From contig DKUB01000070.1 of NCBI GenBank assembly GCA_002490465.1, positions 57,115 to 121,114 on the forward strand: a stretch of DNA of 64,000 nucleotides, read 5' to 3'. This stretch comes from Lachnoclostridium sp. UBA7215 (GTDB taxonomy: Bacteria > Bacillota > Clostridia > Lachnospirales > Lachnospiraceae). Below, in pieces: positions 36,638 through 45,687 of the stretch; the first letter of the stretch is position 1, and each line of letters starts with the position of its first letter. The position numbers and the translations under genes are program-made. Below the pieces are notes generated by a model. The model had not been told where the DNA came from. It was given only the letters and a program-made list of their open reading frames with translations, and did not search any database.

Positions 36638-37246
36638 ATGAGACGCAGGTATATAGTGATAAGCAGTTTTTTTGTTGCTGTTTTGCTGCTGGGGATTTTT
36701 TGTTTTGCAAGCTCTGCCCATATGGGGAAAGTGTCCGGAAAAGTAGCTAAAAAAGTTCGTCAGAAACCATTTGTTTCTGTAGCCGTGTCAAATGCAAACC
36801 AGAAAACAACAAGCGAGACAAAATGTGTTATCGAGGTTTTTAATGCGGATACTGAGGAGCTTGTCTGTGAGGAAAGAGCTATGCCTGCCGAGTATGCCGG
36901 AATGACAAGAGAGCAGCTTGAGGACTATTTACTCCAATATCGAAGTAATATGGATCTGGACGAGCAGGAGGCCGGTTTGAAAAATATTGAGCTCGTGCGT
37001 TTTTCTAAGGCAGAGGTTGTAATACGCAAGACATACGAAGAACCGGAAGAGGAAGAGGGGTATTACCTGCGCCTGACAGAAGATGGAGAAGTGGCCATTT
37101 ATCACCGTGACGGAAAGACATTGTTTGAGGAGACAGGAATCCGGAAGGAGAATCTTCCGGCGGAGGAGGTTCGCCGTTTGGAAAATGGATATGTGGTGCC
37201 AAATGAAAAGGAACTGTATTCTATTCTTGAAAATTTCTCCAGTTGA
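36638..37246 (+). CDS. Membrane-anchored protein, possibly BofC-like
   Basis: 202 residues with an N-terminal signal anchor (YIVISSFFVAVLLLGIFCFA) and a hydrophilic exterior. The last ~65 residues (YYLRLTEDGEVAIYHRDG through YSILENFSS) resemble in layout the C-terminal domain of BofC, an inhibitor of forespore signalling, but I cannot confirm homology by eye. RBS TTGGAGG. The upstream region has a possible sporulation promoter and spoIVA is nearby, which is the reason to consider a sporulation role. Confidence 0.55.
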   Translation: MRRRYIVISSFFVAVLLLGIFCFASSAHMGKVSGKVAKKVRQKPFVSVAVSNANQKTTSETKCVIEVFNADTEELVCEERAMPAEYAGMTREQLEDYLLQYRSNMDLDEQEAGLKNIELVRFSKAEVVIRKTYEEPEEEEGYYLRLTEDGEVAIYHRDGKTLFEETGIRKENLPAEEVRRLENGYVVPNEKELYSILENFSS

Positions 37247-37255
37247 GGTATACTA

Positions 37256-38452
37256 ATGTTATTGGATTACAAAGGGAAGACGAGGGAAAATATGCGGGAA
37301 TACAGTGATGTTGTAATTATTGGAGCAGGCGCCTCTGGATTGTTATGCGGCGGGATTCTTGCTTCATCAGGATTTTTAGTTACTATTCTTGAGAAAAATG
37401 ACAGGGTGGGGAAGAAGCTTTCAGCTACGGGAAATGGGCGCTGTAATTTTACAAATCAAAATATGTCTGCGGGGCAGTTTTATGGGGATAACCAATGGGT
37501 GGAGAGAGTTCTTGACGGGTATGGGCCCGATGAGATAATAAAGCAGTTGGAGGAGATTGGTATTTATCACAGGGAAAAGGACGGTTATGTATATCCCTAT
37601 ACAAATCAGGCAGCTGTAGTGGTAGAGATATTGGAACGGTATTGTATTGATAACCGGGCTGATATTGTTTTAGGGTGTAAGGCAACTTCTATAATAAATA
37701 TGAAGGAAAAGGACCAATACCGGATACGCACGCCGGAAGGAGAAATACGGTGTCGCTATGTAATTCTTGCTGCCGGGGGAAAGGCCTCAAAAGAACTCGG
37801 CGGAGATGGAAGCGGATACATATTAGCCAAAAGCCTTGGGCATCGAATGCAGAGTGTTTTTCCTGGTCTGACCGGCCTGATCTGCCGGGGCAGATTCTGG
37901 AAACAGGTGGCGGGTACAAGGGTACAGGGGAGATTTTCCCTTATCATTGATAATCAGGTTACAGAGGGAGAGTGTGGGGAAATTCAGATTACAAAAGACG
38001 GAGTTTCCGGCATTCCGGTGTTTCAGCTCTGCCGTGTAGCGGCGCAGGCGATAGCGGAAGGGCGTGTGGTAGAGGGACAGATTGACTTTGTGCCTGCTAT
38101 GACGGAAGAGGAATTGGTGCAATGGATCAAGAAGTTTGGAATCTCAGGACTGGTACAGAAAAAATGGTGTACCTATTTTCAGAGCCGTGCAGAGATTGTC
38201 AGGAATTTAAAGGCATTTCGTTTTCCTGTGGAATCTACCTTTGGCATGGAGCGGGCTCAGGTCACTGCAGGGGGAATCCTTACGGAGGAGGTTTGTCCGG
38301 AAACGTTGGAATCACTTTTTAATCCGCATCTTTTTCTTTTGGGTGAGATTTTGGATGTAGACGGAAAATGCGGCGGTTATAATTTACATTTGGCGTTTAC
38401 CTGTGCGTGCCGTGCAGCCGCAGAAATTAAAAAAAAGGAGCAAGGGGAATGA
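37256..38452 (+). CDS. HI0933/YhiN-family flavoprotein (BaiN-like)
   Basis: 398 residues. FAD-binding Rossmann motif VVIIGAGASGLLCGGILAS, then the family signature GKKLSATGNGRCNFTN and a C-terminal GEILDVDGKCGGYNLHLAF block that completes the FAD site. Some relatives act on bile-acid intermediates, but most have no known substrate. ATG 37256 has GAGG at 7 bases; ATG 37292 with GAGGG is an alternative that starts nearer the Rossmann fold. It overlaps the next flavoprotein gene by 4 bases. Confidence 0.9.
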   Translation: MLLDYKGKTRENMREYSDVVIIGAGASGLLCGGILASSGFLVTILEKNDRVGKKLSATGNGRCNFTNQNMSAGQFYGDNQWVERVLDGYGPDEIIKQLEEIGIYHREKDGYVYPYTNQAAVVVEILERYCIDNRADIVLGCKATSIINMKEKDQYRIRTPEGEIRCRYVILAAGGKASKELGGDGSGYILAKSLGHRMQSVFPGLTGLICRGRFWKQVAGTRVQGRFSLIIDNQVTEGECGEIQITKDGVSGIPVFQLCRVAAQAIAEGRVVEGQIDFVPAMTEEELVQWIKKFGISGLVQKKWCTYFQSRAEIVRNLKAFRFPVESTFGMERAQVTAGGILTEEVCPETLESLFNPHLFLLGEILDVDGKCGGYNLHLAFTCACRAAAEIKKKEQGE

Positions 38453-40080
38453 TGTTGCAGCTCTCTCAGTGCCGTTTGCATTACAAAAATAATACGCGGC
38501 AGGCTTTATTACAGAAGACAGCAAGAATTTTACATATCAGACCGGATGATATCAGGCATTTATCGATTTGCAAAAGAAGCATTGATGCACGGAAAAAACC
38601 GGAAATATTTTATAGTTATACGGTCTGCTTTGAGGTAGAGAAAGAGCGTGAGATCTTAAAAAGGAACCAACGGAATAAAAATCTTACTGTTTACTGCCCT
38701 AAACCAGAGCTTCCTATCACTTCCTGTCAGGGGTTATTTGATAAGCCGGTTGTAGTTGTCGGAGCCGGGCCTGCCGGACTTTTTGCCGCTTATTACCTGA
38801 CTCTTTGCCAGGTTCCTGTTCTTGTAGTTGAGAGGGGAAAAACGATAAAAGAGCGGACAGAAGATGTTGAAGGGTTCTGGAAAGGTATGCGGCTGCAAAA
38901 AGAGTCCAATGTGTCTTTTGGCGAGGGTGGAGCAGGTACATTTTCAGATGGAAAATTAAATACAGGGGTTAAGGATAAGACAGGGAAAAAAAATTTTGTC
39001 CTTGAGAGTTTCGTCCGTTTTGGTGCAGAGGAGGATATTCTGTATGATGCCAATCCTCATATTGGAACGGATGTCCTTCGCCGTGTCATTACAGATATGC
39101 GGGAGGAAATGGAACGGCTGGGATGCCATTTTTCTTTTAGAACAAAAATGGATGGTCTTATTACGGATCATGAAAATAAAATACAGGGCATTCGAATTAT
39201 CCGGGATGGAGTTCATAAAGAGATTGACTGCAGGCACGTAATTCTTGCTTGTGGGCACAGTGCGAGGGATACATTTAAGATGCTGCAGTTACAGGATGTC
39301 AGTTTATCACCAAAATCTTTTGCCGTCGGTGTGAGGGTTCAGCACAGGCAGAGTGATATAGACAGTATTCAGTACGGTACAGCCGGTGGGGGGCTGCCGC
39401 CATCGCCATATAAGTGTTCGGGGAAAACGGGGGATGGCAGGGGGGTTTATTCTTTTTGTATGTGTCCGGGAGGTTATGTTGTAAATGCCTCTACGGAAGA
39501 GGAACTGCTGACGGTAAATGGAATGAGTTATGCGGCGAGGGATTCCGGTGCTGCTAACAGTGCTATTGTGGTAACAGTGGATGAAAAAGACTTTGGCGGA
39601 ACAGATGCATTAGCGGGAGTAGAGTTTCAGAGAAAATGGGAAAAGCAGATGTTTTTGCTGTTGCAGGGCAGAGTTCCAGTACAGCGTTATGGTGACTTTA
39701 AAAAGGGAATAAAGACGGAGAAATGCGGTGTTGTCAAGCCCTGTGTAAAAGGGAAATGGGGATTTGCTAATCTTCGGAAAGCATTGCCAAAGTTCGTAAT
39801 TGATGGTATGATAGACGGCATAGAGTGTTTTGATAAGAAAATGCCGGGTTTTGCTGCTGAGGATACTTTGTTAATGGGATTGGAGGCCCGTACTTCCTCT
39901 CCTGTCCGGATAGAAAGAGGGGAAGATTTTGTCAGTGTTTCCCATCCGGGTTTGTATCCGTGCGGAGAAGGGGCCGGTTATGCAGGAGGTATCATGTCGG
40001 CTGCGATGGACGGCCTGCGGGTATCTATGGAATTAGTTCGCAATGCCAATGGAGGAAGAGGAGAAAACAGTGAGAGATAA
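38449..40080 (+). CDS. FAD-dependent dehydrogenase (COG2509 type)
   Basis: 543 residues. An N-terminal ~95-residue domain precedes the FAD motif VVVVGAGPAGLFAAYYL; then FGEGGAGTFSDGKLNTGVKD, SFAVGVRVQHRQSDIDSIQYG, and the C-terminal YPCGEGAGYAGGIMSAAMDG. The family is widespread and lacks a defined substrate. It is coupled by ATGA to the upstream flavoprotein, and its end overlaps the ribosome site and start region of proB. Confidence 0.9.
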   Translation: MMLQLSQCRLHYKNNTRQALLQKTARILHIRPDDIRHLSICKRSIDARKKPEIFYSYTVCFEVEKEREILKRNQRNKNLTVYCPKPELPITSCQGLFDKPVVVVGAGPAGLFAAYYLTLCQVPVLVVERGKTIKERTEDVEGFWKGMRLQKESNVSFGEGGAGTFSDGKLNTGVKDKTGKKNFVLESFVRFGAEEDILYDANPHIGTDVLRRVITDMREEMERLGCHFSFRTKMDGLITDHENKIQGIRIIRDGVHKEIDCRHVILACGHSARDTFKMLQLQDVSLSPKSFAVGVRVQHRQSDIDSIQYGTAGGGLPPSPYKCSGKTGDGRGVYSFCMCPGGYVVNASTEEELLTVNGMSYAARDSGAANSAIVVTVDEKDFGGTDALAGVEFQRKWEKQMFLLLQGRVPVQRYGDFKKGIKTEKCGVVKPCVKGKWGFANLRKALPKFVIDGMIDGIECFDKKMPGFAAEDTLLMGLEARTSSPVRIERGEDFVSVSHPGLYPCGEGAGYAGGIMSAAMDGLRVSMELVRNANGGRGENSER

Positions 40081-40888
40081 GTCAAGGATTGTATTTAAAG
40101 TAGGAACGTCTACTCTGACCCATGCAGAGACAGGGGGACTTGATTTTGTTAAAATGGAGAAATTTGTCCGGATTCTGGCAGATTTACATAATCAGGGTAA
40201 GGAAATTATTGTAGTTTCTTCCGGAGCAATTGCTGTAGGGCGTAAAGTGCTGGGATTTAAGGAAAAACCGACAGAGCGTTCGGTAAAACAGGCATGTGCG
40301 GCAGTTGGGCAGATTCACCTTATGACCGTTTATCAAAAGCTGTTTTCAGAATACAATCAGAGGACAGCGCAGATTCTGATGACAAAGGTGACCATTGCGA
40401 ATGATACGAGCAGGCACAATGCACAAAATACATTTAGAGAGCTTTTGCATATGGGTGTGATACCAATCGTCAATGAAAATGATACGGTGGCGACAGATGA
40501 GTTTGATTTGGGGGATAATGATTATTTGTCAGCAATCGTATCAGCAATTGCTAAGGCCGATTTACTGGTGCTTCTCAGCGATATTGACGGCCTTTACACG
40601 GATGACCCGAATAAAAATCCGGATGCAAAAATCATTCCGTATGTGGAGAGCATTACGGATGAAATGTTGGCAATGGCTAAGGGACCAACAACGGATTTGG
40701 GAACCGGGGGCATGAGCTCCAAGGTGGGGGCGGCAGGCATAGCCAATGATGCAGGGACCGATATGGTGATTATCAACGGTAATGATATGGATAACATTAA
40801 CCGCCTGTTTGCCGGTGATGATCTTGGAACTTTCTTTAAGGCGCATAAAACAAAACATTTTCACCTGAAAAATTATTTGGACCGCTAA
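40070..40888 (+). CDS. proB: Glutamate 5-kinase without PUA domain
   Basis: First enzyme of proline synthesis, phosphorylating glutamate. About 272 residues: VFKVGTSTLTH, VVSSGAIAVGRKVLG, NENDTVATDEFDLGDNDYLSA, and GTGGMSSKVGAAGIAND. E. coli ProB is 367 residues and ends in a PUA domain, which is absent here. ATGs at 40043 and 40049 lie in the upstream gene; GTG 40070 preceded by GAGGAG (40058-40063) is preferred. proA lies two genes downstream. Confidence 0.93.
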   Translation: MRDKSRIVFKVGTSTLTHAETGGLDFVKMEKFVRILADLHNQGKEIIVVSSGAIAVGRKVLGFKEKPTERSVKQACAAVGQIHLMTVYQKLFSEYNQRTAQILMTKVTIANDTSRHNAQNTFRELLHMGVIPIVNENDTVATDEFDLGDNDYLSAIVSAIAKADLLVLLSDIDGLYTDDPNKNPDAKIIPYVESITDEMLAMAKGPTTDLGTGGMSSKVGAAGIANDAGTDMVIINGNDMDNINRLFAGDDLGTFFKAHKTKHFHLKNYLDR

Positions 40889-40911
40889 AATTTATGGAAA
40901 TGAGGCAGAAT

Positions 40912-41121
40912 ATGGAACAGGCAAAAATTGACAGAATAAATGCCCTGTATAAAAAACAAAAGGCAGGGACGCTGACTCCGGAGGAGAAAGAGGAACAGGC
41001 AGCGCTTCGTGCGGAATATGTTGCTGCTATTCGCAATAATTTGCGGGCCACTCTTGAGAACACCTCTGTTATGGAACCGGATGGAACTGTTCATAAACTG
41101 GAAAAGAGGAAAAAGCACTGA
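40912..41121 (+). CDS. DUF896 (UPF0291/YnzC-like) small protein
   Basis: 69 residues: DRINALYKKQKAGTLTPEEKEEQAALRAEYVAAIRNNLR, the two-helix DUF896 pattern, with a conserved tail. B. subtilis relatives are linked to the SOS response (YneB operon) or are uncharacterised; no function can be assigned. GAGG lies 5 bases before ATG 40912; an upstream ATG at 40894 lacks a site. It overlaps the next gene by one base (TGATG). Confidence 0.85.
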   Translation: MEQAKIDRINALYKKQKAGTLTPEEKEEQAALRAEYVAAIRNNLRATLENTSVMEPDGTVHKLEKRKKH

Positions 41122-41702
41122 TGCGGAAAGAGGAGGCCAGGACATATGGTTTGACAAAACGCAGTAAGATATCGGGGGAGAGCCGGAAAATTAAAGAGGA
41201 AGAGATTATTCAGCGTATTGTGAAATCCCGCTGGTATCAGAAAGCAGAGGCCGTACTCTCTTATGCATCTTTTCGCTCGGAGGTTTCGACAGGCAAAATA
41301 AACGATATCATTCTTAAAGATAAAAAAGCACTATATCTTCCAAAAACATTTCCGAACAGACAAGAGATCGTTTTTTTTCGGACAGAGGATGTAAGACAGC
41401 TTTTATCCGGCTATCAGGGTATTTTAGAACCGCGGGATTCATGGCCGGTATGGGAGGAAGCTGAGCGTGCAGTTATGCTAATGCCGGGAGCTGCCTTTGA
41501 TAGTTCAGGCGTCCGGGTCGGCTATGGCGGTGGATATTATGATCGTTTTCTGGCGGATAACCGGAATCGAGATATGTATTGTGTGATGTTGGCATTTGAG
41601 GCACAGCGGGTACCGGGGATAGAGAAAGAGAAATGGGATCGGATACCGGATGGGGTTGTAACGGAGGCTGGGATTTACAGAATGGAGGCAGAAAATGGAT
41701 AA
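41121..41702 (+). CDS. 5-formyltetrahydrofolate cyclo-ligase
   Basis: Converts 5-formyl-THF to 5,10-methenyl-THF with ATP, returning stored folate to the active pool. 193 residues; LSYASFRSEVST, the MPGAAFDSSGVRVGYGGGYYDRFL signature (substrate and ATP loop). It overlaps DUF896 by 1 base and proA by 8 bases, so it is part of the proB-proA operon although it has no direct part in proline synthesis. Confidence 0.93.
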   Translation: MRKEEARTYGLTKRSKISGESRKIKEEEIIQRIVKSRWYQKAEAVLSYASFRSEVSTGKINDIILKDKKALYLPKTFPNRQEIVFFRTEDVRQLLSGYQGILEPRDSWPVWEEAERAVMLMPGAAFDSSGVRVGYGGGYYDRFLADNRNRDMYCVMLAFEAQRVPGIEKEKWDRIPDGVVTEAGIYRMEAENG

Positions 41703-42948
41703 ATTGAGTTTGGAGCAGCTTGGAGAGAGGGCAAAAAAAGCTTCAAGAGAATTAAACAGGCTGGGTACAGGAGACAAAAATAAAGGACTTATTTCTGTGG
41801 CAGATGCGTTGGAAGGACACACAGTGGAATTGCTGAGGGCAAATGAGCAGGATGTAGCCAGGGCAAAGCAGGCAGGAATGAAAGCCTCCCTTGTGGACAG
41901 GCTGCTGCTGACAGAGGAGCGGATAAAGGCAATGGCAGAGGGGCTTCGCCAAATTGCGGCCCTGGCAGATCCGGTAGGGGAAGTAATCTCAATGAAAACA
42001 ACGCCACAGGGACTTCAGATTGGGCAAAAACGTGTTCCCCTTGGTGTTATTGGCATTATATATGAGTCTCGTCCTAATGTTACCGCCGATGCTTTTGGAT
42101 TATGTTTTAAGACAGGGAATGCTGTGATTCTCAGAGGGGGAAGCGATGCCATACATTCCAATGAGGCAATTGTGGATGTGATTCGTGACGCACTTGTGGA
42201 TGAGGGGCTTTCACCGGACAGCATCTCTCTTCTTATGGATACTTCCCATGAGACGGCAGAACAGTTTATGAAAATGAACCGGTATATTGACGTGTTGATT
42301 CCGCGCGGGGGGAGCGGACTAATCCGTACTGTGGTGGAAAAGAGCACGGTTCCGGTTATTGAAACGGGAGTGGGAAATTGTCATGTATATGTGGATGAGA
42401 CGGCAGATTTGTCCATGGCAGTATCTATTGTAGAAAATGCAAAGACACAGAGGCTGGGTGTCTGCAATGCCTGCGAGTCTCTGGTAGTGCACAGTAAGGC
42501 TGCGAATCAGGTACTTCCGATGATATGTGAGATGCTGGAAAAGCACGGAATAGAAATCCGGGGAGATGAACGGGCCAGAGCCATTTATCCCTCCATGAAA
42601 AAAGCATCTGAAGAAGATTATGGAACAGAATATCTTGATGCTGTAATTTCTGTCTGTGTTGTGGACAGTATTGAAGAGGCGATTGAGCATATTAACATAT
42701 ATAATACAGGGCACTCGGAGGCAATTGTCACTTCCGATTATGCCAATGCCATGAAATTTTTGAATGAAATTGATGCGGCGGCTGTCTATGTCAACGCATC
42801 AACACGCTTTACCGATGGTTTTGAGTTTGGTTTTGGCGCGGAGATTGGTATTAGCACGCAGAAGCTGCATGCCAGGGGTCCAATGGGGCTATTGGCGCTT
42901 ACTACAACTAAGTATATTATATTGGGAAATGGTCAGATTCGCTCTTAA
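41695..42948 (+). CDS. proA: Gamma-glutamyl phosphate reductase
   Basis: Second proline enzyme, reducing gamma-glutamyl phosphate to the semialdehyde with NADPH. 417 residues, family length: VPLGVIGIIYESRPNVTADAF, ILRGGSDAIHSN, the catalytic Cys in RLGVCNACESLVVH, and the C-terminal FGFGAEIGISTQKLHARGPMG. It starts inside the end of the folate enzyme gene. proC is not in the window. Confidence 0.96.
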   Translation: MDKLSLEQLGERAKKASRELNRLGTGDKNKGLISVADALEGHTVELLRANEQDVARAKQAGMKASLVDRLLLTEERIKAMAEGLRQIAALADPVGEVISMKTTPQGLQIGQKRVPLGVIGIIYESRPNVTADAFGLCFKTGNAVILRGGSDAIHSNEAIVDVIRDALVDEGLSPDSISLLMDTSHETAEQFMKMNRYIDVLIPRGGSGLIRTVVEKSTVPVIETGVGNCHVYVDETADLSMAVSIVENAKTQRLGVCNACESLVVHSKAANQVLPMICEMLEKHGIEIRGDERARAIYPSMKKASEEDYGTEYLDAVISVCVVDSIEEAIEHINIYNTGHSEAIVTSDYANAMKFLNEIDAAAVYVNASTRFTDGFEFGFGAEIGISTQKLHARGPMGLLALTTTKYIILGNGQIRS

Positions 42949-42990
42949 GGATGGCATCTGGAGCTGTTGATTGATGTTTAAGGGGGATTT

Positions 42991-43719
42991 ATGAAAAAAA
43001 TCAGGGATGCATTCCGCATGATGTGTGTGTTTATACGCCTTGTGTTCGAAATGCTGAAACATTACTTTTCTCTGAATGATGATTTGCAAAATAATTTTAT
43101 TATATGTAAAAAAATATGCCAGAGAGTGGTGCGCTCTGCCCGGATACAGCTTCAGATACAGGATAGAGAAAATCTTGGACAGCATGAGCCGTTTCTCCTT
43201 GTGTCTAACCATCGTTGTTTTTTTGATGTTGTATTTTTGCTGGCAGCGGTAGAACGGCCGATACGTTTTGTGGCGGCAAAAGAGCTGCTCTCATATCCAA
43301 TTTTGCGTAAATATTTAAATTCGATCCAATGTGTGACGCTTGACCGCTATACAAAGAAAATATCAAAAATAAAAAAAAGCGTAACAGATATGAAAACGGC
43401 ACTTGCCTCCGGTAATCTTGTTCTTTTTCCAGAGGGGGAGTGCAGTTATTATGACAGAAGGATGAAAAGATTTAAAAAGGGTGGATTTATGGGGGTATCG
43501 GAACTTGGGACAAGAATCATCCCTACTTTTATTTCTATGGACAAAATCCAGAATATTGGACGCTGGATGATACCACAGGGAGAAGTGCGTATTATTTTTG
43601 GTGAGGGATTTTATCCGAATGAGATACCAAAGGGACATAATATGCCAGGGGAGCTTGCTGTTTATTCCCAGCAGAAGGTGCTGGAACTTCAGGAAATGAC
43701 AGAAAAAGGCATAAGCTAA
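42991..43719 (+). CDS. plsC: 1-acyl-sn-glycerol-3-phosphate acyltransferase family protein
   Basis: Membrane-associated acyltransferase acylating lysophosphatidate, or a relative. 242 residues with the H-x4-D catalytic motif in SNHRCFFDV and the glycerophosphate motif FPEGECSYY, then PTFIS. RBS AAGGGGGA. plsY and gpsA elsewhere in this window supply the preceding steps. The substrate is inferred from the family. Confidence 0.85.
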   Translation: MKKIRDAFRMMCVFIRLVFEMLKHYFSLNDDLQNNFIICKKICQRVVRSARIQLQIQDRENLGQHEPFLLVSNHRCFFDVVFLLAAVERPIRFVAAKELLSYPILRKYLNSIQCVTLDRYTKKISKIKKSVTDMKTALASGNLVLFPEGECSYYDRRMKRFKKGGFMGVSELGTRIIPTFISMDKIQNIGRWMIPQGEVRIIFGEGFYPNEIPKGHNMPGELAVYSQQKVLELQEMTEKGIS

Positions 43720-43820
43720 TTTTTTTTATGAAAATGTTACAAAAAATACAAAATATGTGTAGAAATATGGTGGCATTTATGATAAAATCATTTCATAACG
43801 ACATTTTGGAGGAAAAAAAT

Positions 43821-45539
43821 ATGAATGATAAGAAGATGAAAGTCTCTATTAAGGTAAAGGTGTTATCCGCTGCCTTAATTCCTTTAATTGCAGCGGTAAT
43901 CGTTATTGCATTTTATGCCGTTTATTCACTGCGGGCAGGAATGCAGCAGGAAGCCCTGGACGGATTGCGTAAGTTGTGCTACAGCGTAGACGCGGCTTAT
44001 TCGGCTGTTTCAGATGGCGACTACACAATGGCAGGAGACCATTTGAAAAAAGGGGATTATGATATTACACAGAGCGAAAATGTGATTGACAGCTTTGTAG
44101 AAAACTCTGAAGCGGATGTTACGCTTTTTTATGGTGATACAAGGCGTGCGACCTCTCTTCTGGATGCTAAGTCCGGTCAGAGGATTTTGGGTACACAGGC
44201 ATCAGATACTGTGGTTGAAACGACATTAAATGGCGGTCAGGAATATACCAGCACAGATATTGTTATCAATGAAAAAAATTATTATGCGGTGTATATTCCA
44301 CTCAAGAATGACAATGGTTCAACAGTGGGTATGGTGTTTGCCGGGCAGCCGAGTGAAAACATTGATAATACAATCTTTAGCCGCACCATAGGCATTGTTG
44401 TTATATCTGTTATTTTTGCAATAGGTGCAGCAGTTATTGGATTCTTTGTTGTAAACCGGATTTGTACGTTGATTAACCGGACAGGCAATTTGCTTTCTCA
44501 TCTGTCGGAAGGTGATTTGACGATACAGATTGATGAGAAGCTGATAGTCCGCAGGGATGAACTCGGAGTTATGACGAGGGCCCTGCAGGCATTAATAGAT
44601 AAGTTAAAAAATGTTATAACGGATATTAAAGGGCTGTCGGATGTTTTGTCAGAATCCAGTAATGATTTAAAAGATTTTGCAAGCAGCACAAATAATGCAG
44701 CAGATGAAATCAGCCGTGCAGTAGAAGATATGTCTCAGGGTTCGATATCTCAAGCAGAGGATGTAGAGAGAGCTACTGTTCAGGTCAGTGAAATGGGCGG
44801 TTCTATTGAACAGATTGTTGATGAGATTAGTACTCTTTATAGCAATTCTGAAAAGATGGGCAAGGCAAAAGACGATTCTGAAAAAATCATTTCAGAATTG
44901 GCAGCATCCAGTGACCAGACTTTCGACGCAGTTAAACGTATCGAAAAGCAGGTTCAGCTTACTGATGAATCGGTAACACAGATTCAGCAGGCCGTTGCGC
45001 TGATTACTTCTATTGCAGAGGAGACAAACCTTCTCTCTCTGAATGCCTCCATTGAGGCAGCAAGGGCAGGAGAAGCAGGAAAGGGGTTTGCTGTAGTGGC
45101 TTCCCAGATTCAGAAACTGGCTGAGGAGTCCAATAGTTCCGCCTCCTCCATTGCGGATGTTATTGAAACTCTTTCCCATGAGTCCAAAAATACAGTAGAT
45201 GCTATGAATAATATGCACGATATCATAATAAATCAGCAGCAGAAGCTGGTTGAGACAGAAAAAGGCTTTAATGAAGTTGGCAGTGGTATTCAGTCTTCTA
45301 TTGAACAGATTGATGAAATCCGCAGCGATTCTGAGAAAGTGGACGAGGCACGTTCTCAGATTACAGATATAATCCAGAATTTGTCTGCAATATCTGAGCA
45401 GAATGCAGCGGCAACAGAAGAAACTTCTGCTTCCATGCAGGAATTGAATTCCACGATGACTATTCTGGCTGAAAAATCAGAACAGCTTGGTAATGTGGCT
45501 GTGCAGATGAACGATGATTTGAAGTTTTTTAAGATTTAA
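43821..45539 (+). CDS. Methyl-accepting chemotaxis protein
   Basis: 572 residues. The N-terminal membrane helix (about 15-37) precedes an extracytoplasmic cache-type domain to about residue 185; a second helix, a HAMP linker (ICTLINRTGNLLSHLSEGDL) and a long signalling coiled coil with the tip ETNLLSLNASIEAARAGEAGKGFAVVA follow. TTGGAGGA precedes ATG 43821; an in-frame ATG at 43728 lacks a site. No flagellar or che genes lie nearby, so the output (flagella or pili) is open. Confidence 0.93.
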   Translation: MNDKKMKVSIKVKVLSAALIPLIAAVIVIAFYAVYSLRAGMQQEALDGLRKLCYSVDAAYSAVSDGDYTMAGDHLKKGDYDITQSENVIDSFVENSEADVTLFYGDTRRATSLLDAKSGQRILGTQASDTVVETTLNGGQEYTSTDIVINEKNYYAVYIPLKNDNGSTVGMVFAGQPSENIDNTIFSRTIGIVVISVIFAIGAAVIGFFVVNRICTLINRTGNLLSHLSEGDLTIQIDEKLIVRRDELGVMTRALQALIDKLKNVITDIKGLSDVLSESSNDLKDFASSTNNAADEISRAVEDMSQGSISQAEDVERATVQVSEMGGSIEQIVDEISTLYSNSEKMGKAKDDSEKIISELAASSDQTFDAVKRIEKQVQLTDESVTQIQQAVALITSIAEETNLLSLNASIEAARAGEAGKGFAVVASQIQKLAEESNSSASSIADVIETLSHESKNTVDAMNNMHDIIINQQQKLVETEKGFNEVGSGIQSSIEQIDEIRSDSEKVDEARSQITDIIQNLSAISEQNAAATEETSASMQELNSTMTILAEKSEQLGNVAVQMNDDLKFFKI

Positions 45540-45568
45540 AAGATAATGATATTTTAAGTTTTGTCTTT

Positions 45569-45597
45569 GAAGCCTGCCAATTGGATTGGCAGGCTTC
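45569..45597. terminator. Perfect hairpin after the chemoreceptor gene
   Basis: GAAGCCTGCCAAT (45569-45581) and ATTGGCAGGCTTC (45585-45597) form a 13-bp stem with a 3-base loop. The downstream T-run is weak, so termination is likely but not certain. Confidence 0.6.
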
Positions 45598-45616
45598 TTG
45601 TACTGAATAACGGTGG

Positions 45617-45645
45617 TTGACATTTACTGACAAAATATCTATAAT
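45617..45645 (+). promoter_or_regulatory. alaS promoter
   Basis: TTGACA (45617-45622), 17 bases, TATAAT (45640-45645). Only about 35 leader bases remain before the start, so there is no room for a T-box. Confidence 0.85.
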
Positions 45646-45687
45646 AATAGCCTGTAATACTATGATAATGATTTAGGAGGCAGCGGA

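Noticed and set aside
45646..45687. T-box upstream of alaS
   Set aside because: The consensus promoter leaves only about 35 leader bases, too few for a T-box, and no antiterminator core is present.
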